Counted from the stretch's first letter, positions 36,916 to 46,022 are shown. The stretch is 64,000 nucleotides of DNA from Archangium violaceum Cb vi76 (GCF_000733295.1 NZ_JPMI01000378.1:1-64000), one strand, 5' to 3'. Translations and numbers: made by a program. The notes: generated from the sequence alone by a model not told the origin.

Positions 36916-37333
36916 GGTGCGGATTCCACTCTTACCCCGGAGGTACCGCACATTGAAGCCCCCCCTCACCGCTGGGAATGTCTGGCCATTGGCCATGCGG
37001 CCGGAGCGCTCAATCCCTTGCGGACGGGAGCCGGTGAGGAGCGCGTGGCGCGTGGTGGTGCTCGGCGAAGACGTGCCACGGCTGCGGTCTGCAACAGCGT
37101 GGGGTTTCGCTGCGCCCGCGATGTCGAGGTGATCCCGGCCCTGGGGCTGTCGGCATTTCCAGACACTCAATCGTGACGCAGTGGGTCAACTCCAGGTGGA
37201 GGGCTTTACCTCCGAGGACTGGCGGACTTTTCCACCCGTGGTGTGTGCGAAAGCGCTTCTGGACCCATCCAGTAGGGCCCGGGTTTGGGGTAGCGTCCCG
37301 GCACTTTCCAGAATCCGAGGAGCCCGAATCCCG
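36916..37333. other. 418-base divergent intergenic region
   Basis: It separates the divergent kinase-macrodomain and acyl-CoA synthetase genes, both of which have in-frame upstream extensions into it that show no conserved sequence. It presumably holds both promoters. No repeat, RNA or operator is recognised. Confidence 0.4.
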
Positions 37334-39151
37334 ATGACGAGCCCCAAGTTCGAGACGCTGGTCGACATCTTCCTGCAGAGCATTGCTTCCTTTGGCCCGC
37401 GGCCGCTCTTCGGCGAGAAGAAGAACGGCCAGTGGTCGTGGATGACGTACATCCAGTTCGGCCAGATGGTGGATGATCTACGTGGCGGTCTGGCCCAGCT
37501 GGGCGTGACGCACGGGGACCGGGTGGCCGTCATCGCCAACAACCGGCACGAGTGGGCGGTGGGCGCCTACGCCTGTTACACGCTGGGGGCCGCCTACGTC
37601 CCCATGTACGAGGCCCAGCTGGACAAGGAGTGGGCCTACATCCTCAATGACTGTGGCGCCAAGGTGGTGTTCGCCGCCACGGATGCCATCGCCGCCAAGC
37701 TCAAGGCCATCAAGTCGGAGCTGCCCAAGCTGGAGCACATCATCCGCTTCACCGGTACCGCCACTGAAGCGGACACCTTCGCGTGCCTGTTGCGCCGCGG
37801 CGCGGATACGCCCAGCCCCGTCACCACGCCCAAGCCCGCGGACCTGGCCGGCCTCATCTACACCTCGGGCACCACCGGCAATCCCAAGGGCGTGATGCTC
37901 AGCCACTCCAACCTGGCTCGCAACGTGTGCGCCATGCACGAGGTCTTCCCCATGAACAAGGAGGACCGCTCGCTGGCCTTCCTGCCGTGGGCGCACTCCT
38001 TCGGGCAGAACGTGGAGCTCAACGCCCTGCTCTCCATGGGCGCCTCCATGGGCATCGCCGAGGGCGTGGACAAGATCGTCGACAACCTCGCCGAGGTGCA
38101 GCCCACGCTGCTCTTCTCGGTGCCGCGTATCTTCAACCGCATCTATGACGGTCTGCAGAAGCGCATGGCGGCGGAGAAGCCCATCAAGCGCATGCTCTTC
38201 CACCGCGGCCTCGAGGTCGCCAAGCAGCGCAAGGCCCTGGCCGAGAAGAACCAGAGCAGCACGCTGCTGGACCTCCAGCATGCCTTCTTCGACAAGGTCG
38301 TCTTCTCCAAGGTGCGTGCCCGCTTCGGCGGCCGGCTGAAGTACGCCTTCAGCGGCGCCGCCGCCATCTCGCGCGAGGTGGCCGAGTTCATCGACAACCT
38401 CGGCATCACCGTCTACGAGGGCTACGGCCTCACCGAGACGTCCCCCATCGCCACCGCCAACTACCCGGGCTACCGGAAGATCGGCTCGGTGGGCAGGCCC
38501 ATCCCCGGCACCCGCGTGGAGATCGACCGCTCCGAGACGGGCGACCCCAAGCAGGGAGAAATCGTCGTCTACGGCCACAACGTGATGATGGGTTACTACA
38601 ACCTGCCCGACGAGAACGCGAAGGTCTTCACCGCCGATGGCGGCTTCAAGACCGGTGACATGGGCATGGTCGACGAGAACGGCTACGTGTGGATCACCGG
38701 CCGCATCAAGGAGCAGTACAAGCTGGAGAACGGCAAGTACGTGGTGCCGGTGCCCATCGAGCAGGCGCTGCAGCTCTCGCCCTTCATCGTCAACGTGATG
38801 CTGCACGGGCAGAACAAGCCCTTCAACGTGGCCATCATCGTCCCGGACATGGAGGCGCTGAAGAAGTGGGCGACGGAGAAGGGGCTGGACACCTCCTCCA
38901 TCCCCGAGCTGCTCAAGCGCGAGGAGGTGCAGCAGCTCTACCGCGAGCAGATCAACGAGTTCTGCAAGGACGCGGCGAAGGGCTACGAGAAGCCCCAGCG
39001 CTTCCTGCTCATCAGCGAGGACTTCAGCACCGCCAACGACATGCTGACGCCCTCGCTCAAGCTCAAGCGGCGCAACGTGCTCAAGAAGTTCGGCGAGGCG
39101 GTGGAGGAGCTGTACCGCGAGGCCGAGAAGAACGGCGAGCGCGCGGCCTGA
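37334..39151 (+). CDS. long-chain acyl-CoA synthetase (FadD15/ACSL-like)
   Basis: 605 residues. The adenylation P-loop 'LIYTSGTTGNPKGVMLSHSN', 'GYGLTETSPIATAN', 'DGGFKTGDMGMVDENGYVWI' and 'TGRIKEQYKLENGKYVVP' match the long-chain AMP-dependent ligases. The enzyme activates fatty acids to acyl-CoA via acyl-AMP, probably at the membrane face. Start 37334 is the first ATG in the conserved region; 37181 would add an unrelated stretch. It could supply the ACP/KASIII cluster downstream, but no operon link exists because the next gene is on the other strand. Confidence 0.92.
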   Translation: MTSPKFETLVDIFLQSIASFGPRPLFGEKKNGQWSWMTYIQFGQMVDDLRGGLAQLGVTHGDRVAVIANNRHEWAVGAYACYTLGAAYVPMYEAQLDKEWAYILNDCGAKVVFAATDAIAAKLKAIKSELPKLEHIIRFTGTATEADTFACLLRRGADTPSPVTTPKPADLAGLIYTSGTTGNPKGVMLSHSNLARNVCAMHEVFPMNKEDRSLAFLPWAHSFGQNVELNALLSMGASMGIAEGVDKIVDNLAEVQPTLLFSVPRIFNRIYDGLQKRMAAEKPIKRMLFHRGLEVAKQRKALAEKNQSSTLLDLQHAFFDKVVFSKVRARFGGRLKYAFSGAAAISREVAEFIDNLGITVYEGYGLTETSPIATANYPGYRKIGSVGRPIPGTRVEIDRSETGDPKQGEIVVYGHNVMMGYYNLPDENAKVFTADGGFKTGDMGMVDENGYVWITGRIKEQYKLENGKYVVPVPIEQALQLSPFIVNVMLHGQNKPFNVAIIVPDMEALKKWATEKGLDTSSIPELLKREEVQQLYREQINEFCKDAAKGYEKPQRFLLISEDFSTANDMLTPSLKLKRRNVLKKFGEAVEELYREAEKNGERAA

Positions 39152-39215
39152 GTCGCATGGCCCGGGAGGGCTCCGGGACCCGGGTGATTTCCCGGGCGCC
39201 CGAGCCCTCCGTGCC

Positions 39216-39461
39216 TCAGGCGGCCTTCGTGAGGAAGGCCGCCACCGACTCGATGGTGGGGTACTGCCGCAGCAGCGTCTCGTCGAGCTCCCGCTGAAGC
39301 CAGGTCTCCAGCTCGCCGATGACCCGCAGCTGCTCCATGGAGTCCAGGCCGTAGTGCTGGAAGGGCGCGCGCACGTCGATGTCCGTGGGCGTCAGCTCCA
39401 GGAAGCCCGCCACCCGCTCCACCAGCCAGCGCTGGATGTCCTCGGAGGTCCTCGCGCTCAC
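39216..39461 (-). CDS. acyl carrier protein (first copy)
   Basis: 81 residues from a GTG at 39461 whose codon overlaps the HIT gene stop (GTGA). The phosphopantetheine site is the Ser of 'YGLDSMEQLRVIGELETWL', as in stand-alone ACPs of secondary metabolism. Helix II and 'TLLRQYPTIESVAAFL' complete the fold. It lies beside a divergently transcribed phosphopantetheinyl transferase that could activate it, and belongs to the region that goes on to encode a second ACP at 42776. A dedicated fatty-acyl carrier role is likely. Confidence 0.88.
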   Translation of the reverse strand: MSARTSEDIQRWLVERVAGFLELTPTDIDVRAPFQHYGLDSMEQLRVIGELETWLQRELDETLLRQYPTIESVAAFLTKAA

Positions 39462-39859
39462 GAGACCGGGCCCTGGCGCAGCCGCGCCGCCATGGCCGCC
39501 AGTTCCGACTGCTCCGCCGGCGTGCCCAAGATGGGGGGCAGGTCCGCCATGGAGTCGGTGGGAATCAGGTGCACGTGCGCGTGCGGCACCTCGTAGCCCA
39601 GCACCACCTCCACCACGCGCTTGCACCCGGTGCGCTCCTTGAGCAGCCGCGCCACCGTGCGCACCGCCTGCATCAGCTCCGTGTACCGCTGCGGCTCCAG
39701 GTCGAACAGGTAGTCTCCGTCCGCCTTTGGAATCACCAGCGTGTGTCCCGGCTTCACCGGACGGATGTCGAGGAACGCCAGGTGCCGCTCGTCTTCCCAG
39801 ACCTTGTGACAGGGAATCTCGCCACGGACGATGCGCGCGAAGATGTTGTTCTCAGCCAC
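39458..39859 (-). CDS. HIT-family hydrolase (histidine-triad nucleotide-binding protein)
   Basis: 133 residues from GTG 39859. 'NIFARIVRGEIPCHKVWEDE', 'LAFLDIRPVKPGHTLVIPKA' and the triad 'EVPHAHVHLIPTDS' (H-x-H-x-H) identify an HIT hydrolase that cleaves nucleoside phosphoramidates or AMP-conjugates. Its presence beside adenylating ligases may reflect cleanup of acyl- or aminoacyl-AMP side products, which is a guess from context. It is translationally coupled with the ACP downstream. Confidence 0.92.
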   Translation of the reverse strand: MAENNIFARIVRGEIPCHKVWEDERHLAFLDIRPVKPGHTLVIPKADGDYLFDLEPQRYTELMQAVRTVARLLKERTGCKRVVEVVLGYEVPHAHVHLIPTDSMADLPPILGTPAEQSELAAMAARLRQGPVS

Positions 39860-39930
39860 TCTACACTCTCCATTGATTGAAAAGTCGGTGCTCCCTTGCT
39901 TACCGGGCAGGTCTACTTTACACACTAAGC

Positions 39931-40605
39931 ATGGACTCTGGGGTGATGCAGCGCACGGCGAGCACTCATCCGGAGGGATTCACGTTCCTTGTGTGGAGTG
40001 GCGTGGGCGTTGGCGTGTTGGAGGATCGGCGGGAAGGCCCCCTCCCGAAATACTTCCTGTCGCCCGGGGAGCGGGTGTGTCTCGACGAGCGGGTGCTCCC
40101 CCAACGTCAGCCGGAATGGTTACGCGGGCGTCACGCGTGCAAGCAGGTGGTTCGGGAGCTGCTGGGCCCGGAGCTTTTGATGCACCAGGTCGAAGTGCTG
40201 CCGGGTCCTCGGGGCGAGCCCCAGCTCCATCTGTCGGAGGGGCCCGGGCCCCTGGATGTGTCGATCAGTCACACGCGCACCCTGTCGGTGGCGGCCGTCA
40301 CCGCTCGCGGGCAGGTGGGGGTGGACGTGGAGCCCATGGCTCCCGTGGAGGAGCGTTTGTGGCACTTCTTCCTTTCTCCCGCGGAGAGGGCCCGCTGCGA
40401 GCGGGAGCCAGAGCTGGCCTTGCGGCTGTGGGTATTGAAGGAGGCGCTCTACAAGGCCCTGCGCCCACCCCAGCCCATTCCGCTGCGCTCCCTGGTCCCC
40501 GAGCTGGGTGAAGGGGTGCTCCGGCTCGCGCCTCCTTTCGAGTGCGAGCTCTCCTTCACCTTCCTGCCCCTCCGCAATCACCTGCTGGCCGTCGTGCACT
40601 CATGA
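39931..40605 (+). CDS. 4'-phosphopantetheinyl transferase (Sfp/AcpT type)
   Basis: 224 residues. The Mg-binding 'VGVDVEPMAPVEERLWHFF' (G-V-D-x-E) and 'LRLWVLKEALYKAL' (W-x2-K-E-A-x3-K) motifs define the Sfp-type superfamily. The enzyme moves phosphopantetheine from CoA onto carrier-protein serines. It heads an ATGA-linked gene series (next start at 40602) and is divergent from the ACP/HIT pair. With two ACP genes nearby it probably activates them. An ATG five codons later (39946) is also possible. Confidence 0.93.
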   Translation: MDSGVMQRTASTHPEGFTFLVWSGVGVGVLEDRREGPLPKYFLSPGERVCLDERVLPQRQPEWLRGRHACKQVVRELLGPELLMHQVEVLPGPRGEPQLHLSEGPGPLDVSISHTRTLSVAAVTARGQVGVDVEPMAPVEERLWHFFLSPAERARCEREPELALRLWVLKEALYKALRPPQPIPLRSLVPELGEGVLRLAPPFECELSFTFLPLRNHLLAVVHS

Positions 40606-41579
40606 ATCCCTCTTCCTCCATCCGTATCCACGGCATCCACTACACGCTGCCCGAGCGGCAGGTTGGCCTCGAGCAGCTCTCGGCGGAAGGGCGGCTCGTC
40701 AGCACGCCCGAGACGATGCGCGACTTCGGCTTTGGCGACTGCCGGGTGTCCAATGTGCCGGCCACGCAGCTCGCCTCCACCACCCTCAAGGCGCTGCTGG
40801 AGCGCCACGGGGTGGATCCCCTGGAGGTGGGATTGCTCATCAACGCCAGCGTGCTGCCCACCAGCTCGCTGGTGCCGCGCGGGGAGTCCCTCGCCGAGTT
40901 CCCCACCGGAGACAACGCGCACCTGGGGTTGTTCCGCTTCTCCAGCACGCGCCTCCAGGACGAGCTGGGCTTGTCCAATGCGCGCACGGTGGGGTTGAGC
41001 GAGCTGGGCTGTGTGTCCCTGTCCCATGCGGTGTGGCTGGCCCACGCCGTCATGGAGATGGAAGACCTGAAGTATGCCCTGTGCGTCAACGCGGACGTCT
41101 TCCCCGACGGCATCAAGCGCGAGGTCGTCTACAACGTGTGCAGCGACTCGGCGTGCGCGGTGCTGTTGTCGCGCGACCCCGAGGGCCTGCGCCTCAAGAC
41201 GTATCACACGCTCACCCGTGGCTATTATTGGGATCCGGACGGCCACCAGAACGAGTTGCTCGCCGCCTACTTCCCCACCGGCAAGCGCGTGCTGGAGAAG
41301 ACCTTCAAGGCCAGCGGCCTGGCGCGTGAGGAGATCAAACTCCTCATCCCCCACAACGTCAGCCTGCGAAGCTGGGAGATCCTCAGCAAGTTCACCGGCA
41401 TTCCCCTGGAGAAGATCTACACGGAGAACATCCGTCCCAAGGGGCACTCGGTGGCGGCGGACAATTGGATCAACCTCAAGGACGTCATCGACCGGGGTCT
41501 GGTGAAGAAGGGCGACCACGTGATGATGTTCTCCTTCGGGCTCGGCGCCCACTGGGGCTGCAGCATCGTGCAGATCTAG
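40602..41579 (+). CDS. beta-ketoacyl-ACP synthase III-like (thiolase-fold) enzyme
   Basis: 325 residues, about FabH length. Nucleophile region 'TVGLSELGCVSLSHAVWLAH' contains the Cys, 'KLLIPHNVSLRSWEILS' the catalytic His, and the site normally holding Asn (GNTSAAS) reads 'PKGHSVAADNWIN', so Asn is replaced by His. FabH enzymes condense acyl-CoA with malonyl-ACP; altered triads occur in KASIII-like acyltransferases and OleA relatives. It may therefore join the ACP-bound chain to a second substrate rather than start fatty-acid synthesis. Overlaps the phosphopantetheinyl transferase gene by ATGA. Confidence 0.87.
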   Translation: MNPSSSIRIHGIHYTLPERQVGLEQLSAEGRLVSTPETMRDFGFGDCRVSNVPATQLASTTLKALLERHGVDPLEVGLLINASVLPTSSLVPRGESLAEFPTGDNAHLGLFRFSSTRLQDELGLSNARTVGLSELGCVSLSHAVWLAHAVMEMEDLKYALCVNADVFPDGIKREVVYNVCSDSACAVLLSRDPEGLRLKTYHTLTRGYYWDPDGHQNELLAAYFPTGKRVLEKTFKASGLAREEIKLLIPHNVSLRSWEILSKFTGIPLEKIYTENIRPKGHSVAADNWINLKDVIDRGLVKKGDHVMMFSFGLGAHWGCSIVQI

Positions 41580-41633
41580 TTCCGCCCGGGTTCACCTCTC
41601 TCCCCCCGGAGTTCCCCCCAGAGGTCCCCCCTC

Positions 41634-42761
41634 ATGCATTTGTTTCTCACCGGAGTCACCGGCGCCGTCGGTATGGAGATGGCTCGCTGGATTGTCCGCA
41701 ACACGCCGAAGGCGCGGGTGTATGCGCTCATTCGTGCCCCCTCGCCCGTGGTGCTCAAGGCGCGCTGGTCGAAGCTGGCGGCGAAGCTGTGGCCGGACGT
41801 CTCGGCGCGCCCGCCCGAGGGCCAGTTCATCCCCGTGCTGGGCGACATCTCCCAACCCGGGCTGGGGCTGTCACCAGAGGACGCTGCGCGGCTGGCCAGT
41901 GAGGTGACGCATGTCATCCACTCGGCGGCCAACGTGGAGCTGGATGCGCCCCTGCCGGAGGCGCGCGCGGCCAACGTGGACGGCACGCGCCATGTCTTCG
42001 AGGTGGTGCGCTCCTTCCGCCGGCTGGAGCGCGTGGGCTACGTGAGCACCCTCTTCGTGGCGGGCAAGCGCCCGGGCCGCTTCCTGGAGACGGATGCGGT
42101 GCACGCGTCGGACTTCGTCAATCCGTACGAGCAGAGCAAGTACGAGGCGGAGCACCTCGTGCGCGGGCTGATGAAGGAGATGCCCATCGCCATGTACCGG
42201 CTGGCCTACCTCATCGGCCGGGATGACGGCGAGGTGACGCGGTACAACTCCATGCACTCGCTCATGCGGCTCTTCTACCAGGGCCACGTGGGCGCCTTCC
42301 CGGGCACGCCGGACTCGCGGATGGACCTGTCCTCCAACGACTACGCGGCCGCCGCCCTGCTCACGCTCTTCCTGGAGCACTACCAGCCGGGACGTACCTT
42401 CCACATCGGCAATGGCGACGCGGGCCTGCGGTTGCAGGACTTCATCGACACCATGACCGAGGTGTCCGCGGAGTCGGAGCGGCGCTGGGCCCAGGGTGTC
42501 TTCCTCCCGCCGGACGTGGTGGACGAGGACACCTATACGCTGCTGCGGCGCACGCTGCTGCAGACCCAGAACAAGCAGTCCCACGAGGTCATCCGCCTCG
42601 GGGACACCATGTACGGGCACCTGCTGGCCAACCAGATCTTCGACGCCGCGCCCGTGCACGCGTTGCTCGGCGAGCGGGTGAAGCCGCCGCCCGCGAAGCA
42701 GTTGCTGCGTGACGTATTGCGGCACTGCGTGGCCACCGACTGGGGTCGTAACCGCATCTGA
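41634..42761 (+). CDS. thioester reductase-like (NAD-binding 4) protein
   Basis: 375 residues. Extended-SDR Rossmann motif 'LTGVTGAVGMEMARWIV' (T-G-x2-G-x2-G), then 'VTHVIHSAANVELD', 'ERVGYVSTLFVAG' and the catalytic 'NPYEQSKYEAEHLV' (Y-x3-K) are as in the reductase domains that release carrier-bound acyl chains as aldehydes or alcohols with NADPH, or in fatty acyl-CoA reductases. It stands alone here and would act on one of the two ACPs. Situated between the KASIII gene and the second ACP gene, 15 bases before the latter. Confidence 0.86.
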   Translation: MHLFLTGVTGAVGMEMARWIVRNTPKARVYALIRAPSPVVLKARWSKLAAKLWPDVSARPPEGQFIPVLGDISQPGLGLSPEDAARLASEVTHVIHSAANVELDAPLPEARAANVDGTRHVFEVVRSFRRLERVGYVSTLFVAGKRPGRFLETDAVHASDFVNPYEQSKYEAEHLVRGLMKEMPIAMYRLAYLIGRDDGEVTRYNSMHSLMRLFYQGHVGAFPGTPDSRMDLSSNDYAAAALLTLFLEHYQPGRTFHIGNGDAGLRLQDFIDTMTEVSAESERRWAQGVFLPPDVVDEDTYTLLRRTLLQTQNKQSHEVIRLGDTMYGHLLANQIFDAAPVHALLGERVKPPPAKQLLRDVLRHCVATDWGRNRI

Positions 42762-42775
42762 CGAGGGACGGAATC

Positions 42776-43042
42776 ATGGACAGGAATCAGTTCGAGGAGC
42801 GGCTGCTCACCTTCATCCGCAAGCTGTGCGTGGAGAATGGCATCACCGCGGACATCGGCCGGGACACCGCGCTGTTCGAGAACCGGCTCATCAATTCCAT
42901 GCGCATCATCGACCTGATGGGCTTCATCGAGAGCGAGCTCTCCATCGAGGTGCCCGAGGACAAGTTGACGATGAACTTCTTCCGCACGCCGCGGATCATC
43001 TCCGACACGTTCTGCCCCCCGGGTGGAGACGCGAAGGCATGA
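42776..43042 (+). CDS. acyl carrier protein (second copy, dedicated)
   Basis: 88 residues. The core 'ALFENRLINSMRIIDLMGFI' keeps the phosphopantetheine Ser but as N-S-M instead of the usual D-S-L. This looks like the separate carrier proteins that partner amino acid:carrier-protein ligases. Its stop overlaps the ligase start (ATGA), supporting the pair as enzyme plus carrier. Length and helix pattern are otherwise normal. The unusual motif may restrict which transferase or ligase recognises it. Confidence 0.85.
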   Translation: MDRNQFEERLLTFIRKLCVENGITADIGRDTALFENRLINSMRIIDLMGFIESELSIEVPEDKLTMNFFRTPRIISDTFCPPGGDAKA

Positions 43043-44037
43043 GCGCCCTGACGGTGGACCCGAAGAGCCTGGCCTTCGACTCCGGGCGCTCGCCCCGGCC
43101 CGAGGCCATCGGCCAGTTGATGGAGCGCGGAGACCTGCGCTCCTACGAGAACGGCACGCTGGGCATGTCTGGCCCCGCGCTGTGGCTGTTCCGCTACTTC
43201 GAGCGCAAGTTCCTCGAAATGGCGTTCAGGTACGGCGCCTCCGAGCGCCAGTACCCCACGCTGATGCCCATCTCGGTGATGGAGCGGACGGACTACTTCA
43301 AGTCCTTTCCACACCACGCCACCTTCGCCATGTGCCTGGACCGGGACACCACGTCCCTGCGTCAGTTCGTGGACGCGGTGAAGGGCGGCGAGCGCGTGGA
43401 GGAGGGAGCGGCCTCGCGGGTGCGCTCGGCGGGCGCGGTGCTGTCCGGCGCCGTCTGTTACCACTGCTACGCGGAGCTGCAGGACCGCCCCATCACCGGC
43501 GAGCCCCTGGTGCTCACCACGCAGGGCCGGTGCTTCCGCTACGAGCACGGGGAGTTCGCTCCGCTGCGCCGGCAGTGGGAGTTCACCATGCGGGAGATCG
43601 TCCTGCTGGGGCCCGAGGCGCCCATCGCCAGCATGCGCGAGAAGCTGCTGCTGGAGGTGGTGGCGTTCGCGAAGGCGCACGGCCTCACCGGGCGCATCGA
43701 CGTGGCGTCCGACCCGTTCTTCGGAGCGGTGGAGGGCCGGGCGCGCACGCTGCTGCAGCGGGCCCAGTCGCTCAAGTACGAGCTGCTGGTGGACGTCACC
43801 GGGCAGAAGGGCGGGGACCTGGCCATCGCGTCCTTCAACCTGCACGGGGACTCGTTCTCCCGCACCTTCGGCCTCAGCCTGCCGGACGGCCAGCAGGCCA
43901 GCACGGGCTGCATCGCCTTTGGCCTGGAGCGCTGGGTGGCCGCCTTCACCGCGTACCACGGGGTGGACCCCTCCGCGTGGCGCGAGGTGATTCCCGCCTC
44001 GGAGTTCGCACCCACACCGAATCGAGGAGCCGTATGA
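43039..44037 (+). CDS. amino acid:[carrier protein] ligase (SerRS-like class II homologue)
   Basis: 332 residues with the catalytic-core motifs of class II seryl-tRNA synthetase but no tRNA-binding arm. 'AGAVLSGAVCYHCYAEL' gives Cys140, 'WEFTMREIVLLG' Glu186 and 'STGCIAFGLERWVAAF' Cys291. These match the three zinc ligands of the characterised Bradyrhizobium and Agrobacterium ligases (Cys, Glu, Cys). Those enzymes load glycine or alanine onto a small carrier protein rather than tRNA; their biological role was not settled. The carrier gene lies just upstream and overlaps by ATGA. Here the product could feed a lipid cluster. Confidence 0.88.
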   Translation: MSALTVDPKSLAFDSGRSPRPEAIGQLMERGDLRSYENGTLGMSGPALWLFRYFERKFLEMAFRYGASERQYPTLMPISVMERTDYFKSFPHHATFAMCLDRDTTSLRQFVDAVKGGERVEEGAASRVRSAGAVLSGAVCYHCYAELQDRPITGEPLVLTTQGRCFRYEHGEFAPLRRQWEFTMREIVLLGPEAPIASMREKLLLEVVAFAKAHGLTGRIDVASDPFFGAVEGRARTLLQRAQSLKYELLVDVTGQKGGDLAIASFNLHGDSFSRTFGLSLPDGQQASTGCIAFGLERWVAAFTAYHGVDPSAWREVIPASEFAPTPNRGAV

Positions 44038-44771
44038 CGACGGAGCGCTACTACTACGACTTCTTCGGCGCCAGGTCGGAGTCGCGTTGGAACGTGGAGA
44101 AGGACATCCCCTGGGGGGAGATCGATCGGGAGGCCGCGCTGAGCCAGCCGGACATCCTGGACAAGGTGCGGCGCACGGCGCTCATCGAGTCCTACCACGC
44201 CCTGGGCACCGTCTCGCTCATCAAGCTGCTCCACGAGGACGTGGACGCCACCTCGGTGTTCCAGGTGGAGTGCTTCGAGGGCTTCCGGCACTTCTGGAGC
44301 CTGCGGCGCTACCTGGACCTGGTGGGCTTCGAGCCGCGCATCACCGACGAGGAGCTGGTGGAGATCCGCCGGCGCAACATCGAGCACGTCAACTACAAGC
44401 CCGAGGACACCGTCCAGGAGCTGGTGAACTTCATCTGGTCCGAGCACGCGGCGGGCTACTTCGCCCGGCAGCTCGGCGCGCAGTGCAAGGACCCGGTGCT
44501 GGCGAAGCTGCTGGGATTCATCTCCGTGGACGAGTTCCGCCACGCGGAAGGCGGCTATCAGATCCTCACCAAGCTGCTGGAGCGCCAGCCGGAGCTGAAA
44601 CCCGAGGTGCTGCGCGCGGCGAGCAACTTCAAACACTACGGCTGGCACGTGTGCGAGCTGCCGGTGGCGGTGGAGAACGACTTCACCACCGTGCTGCAGA
44701 TGAAGCGCAAGTTCGAGAAGGTGTGCGGTGCCCGCATCGTGAGCTGGCGCGAGGGCTGGGCCAATGGCTGA
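44034..44771 (+). CDS. acyl-ACP desaturase-like diiron protein
   Basis: 245 residues, overlapping the ligase gene by ATGA. The two diiron motifs of stearoyl-ACP-type desaturases can be lined up: 'FEGFRHFWSLRRYLDLVG' (E-x2-R-H) and 'SVDEFRHAEGGYQILTKLL' (D-E-x2-H), with an intervening 'WSEHAAGYFARQ'. The family uses O2 to introduce double bonds into ACP-bound acyl chains, or in some cases to cut or oxidise them. It is shorter than plant enzymes (about 360 residues), so the exact reaction is open. It probably acts on a chain carried by the nearby ACP. Confidence 0.8.
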   Translation: MTTERYYYDFFGARSESRWNVEKDIPWGEIDREAALSQPDILDKVRRTALIESYHALGTVSLIKLLHEDVDATSVFQVECFEGFRHFWSLRRYLDLVGFEPRITDEELVEIRRRNIEHVNYKPEDTVQELVNFIWSEHAAGYFARQLGAQCKDPVLAKLLGFISVDEFRHAEGGYQILTKLLERQPELKPEVLRAASNFKHYGWHVCELPVAVENDFTTVLQMKRKFEKVCGARIVSWREGWANG

Positions 44772-45930
44772 GGCCGCCCGGAAGCTGGTTCCCGAGGAGC
44801 AGGAGCCCGCCTCGCCCGTGGGTAACAAGGCGGGGTGGGTGCTCCAGGAGCCCACGTTCGGGTGGGCCACCGCGGAGGGGACGCCGAAGGAGCCCACGGT
44901 GGGCGAGGCGCTGCGCGAGTGGTGGGACGCGGTGAACATCTTCGCCGACATGCGGCGCCTGCCATCGGCGCTGCACGTGGCCTTCCACCTGGCGACGCTG
45001 GGCTGTCTGGTGGCGCTGGTGGGCTGGCACCTGTCGGTGAAGAGCGCCCTGTATTTCTCCGTGTCCGCCTTCTTCATGGCCACGGTGACGCACACGGCGT
45101 GGCTGCACCGCTATTGCTCGCACAAGGCCTTCGACTTCCGGAGCCCCTGGCTGGCGCGCGCCTTCCTGTGGCTCAACGGCATGGCCATCCGCGAGGACAC
45201 GTATGCGATTCCCCACCGGGTGCACCACCAGCGCTCGGACAGGGTGGGGGACCCGTATGGCCCCCACCTGGGGCGGCTCGCCAGCTACCTGGCCATCGAG
45301 TCGGTGACGAAGTTCAACACGGACATGGCATCGGAGCAGTACGAGCACGTGGCGAAGACGGTGAGCCACATCGGCTTCCCCATCAGCACGTACGAGCAGT
45401 TCCGGCGCACGGGCACGGTGGAGCATGCCGGGCACCTGGCGGTGCGCACGCTCTTCGCGCAGGCCTTCTGGAGCGGAGTGGCGTACGCGGTGGGCGGCGT
45501 GCCGTGCGTGCTGGCCTGGTACGCGGCGGTCTTCTTCGTCACCTTCCTCATCCGCGACTTCAACTACCTCGGCCACGGTGGCCGGAGTCCTCGGGCGAAG
45601 CTCCAGGGCTGGGAGTTCGACGAGCGGACCCTGGCCCTCAACCAGGTCTTCTACGGCGTCTTCGCCTCCGAGTGGCACAACAACCACCACAAGTTCCCCC
45701 GCTCGGCCAACCTGCGGCTCGTCCCGGCGCAGGTGGACATGTCCTTCCTCTTCATCCGCCTGCTGCACACGTTGGGCGTGGTCACCTCCTACGTGGACGC
45801 GGTGCCTCGCTTCCGGCAGCAGCTCGCCGCCGGCAAGGCGGTGCGTCCCACCGCGGGAGACGAGGAGTACGCCAACGCCATCGGCATCGCGGATGGCAAC
45901 GACGGCACGCCCCTCCCCGAGCGTCACTGA
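44764..45930 (+). CDS. membrane fatty acid desaturase/hydroxylase family protein
   Basis: 388 residues. The three His boxes are 'HRYCSHKAF' (H-x4-H), 'HRVHHQRSD' (H-x2-H-H) and 'SEWHNNHHKF' (H-x2-H-H), with four membrane helices between them. This is the integral-membrane FA desaturase superfamily, which also contains acetylenases such as JamB. It overlaps the previous gene by eight bases and shares its strand with the FAAL gene further on, an arrangement reminiscent of the JamA/B/C acyl-AMP ligase, desaturase and ACP trio. Substrate not known. Confidence 0.92.
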   Translation: MAEAARKLVPEEQEPASPVGNKAGWVLQEPTFGWATAEGTPKEPTVGEALREWWDAVNIFADMRRLPSALHVAFHLATLGCLVALVGWHLSVKSALYFSVSAFFMATVTHTAWLHRYCSHKAFDFRSPWLARAFLWLNGMAIREDTYAIPHRVHHQRSDRVGDPYGPHLGRLASYLAIESVTKFNTDMASEQYEHVAKTVSHIGFPISTYEQFRRTGTVEHAGHLAVRTLFAQAFWSGVAYAVGGVPCVLAWYAAVFFVTFLIRDFNYLGHGGRSPRAKLQGWEFDERTLALNQVFYGVFASEWHNNHHKFPRSANLRLVPAQVDMSFLFIRLLHTLGVVTSYVDAVPRFRQQLAAGKAVRPTAGDEEYANAIGIADGNDGTPLPERH

Positions 45931-45938
45931 TCCATCAC

Positions 45939-45973
45939 TCCCTCTCCCTCTGGGAGAGGGTCGGGGTGAGGGT
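45939..45973 (+). repeat. REP-like hairpin element
   Basis: CCCTCTCCCTCTGGGAGAGG, continuing to GTCGGGGTGAGGGT; same sequence as the copy at 28119. Confidence 0.85.
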
Positions 45974-46022
45974 CTTCACCGCTGTGTTCAGGCTGAGATG
46001 GAGCCTCGATGCGCGGGGGACA

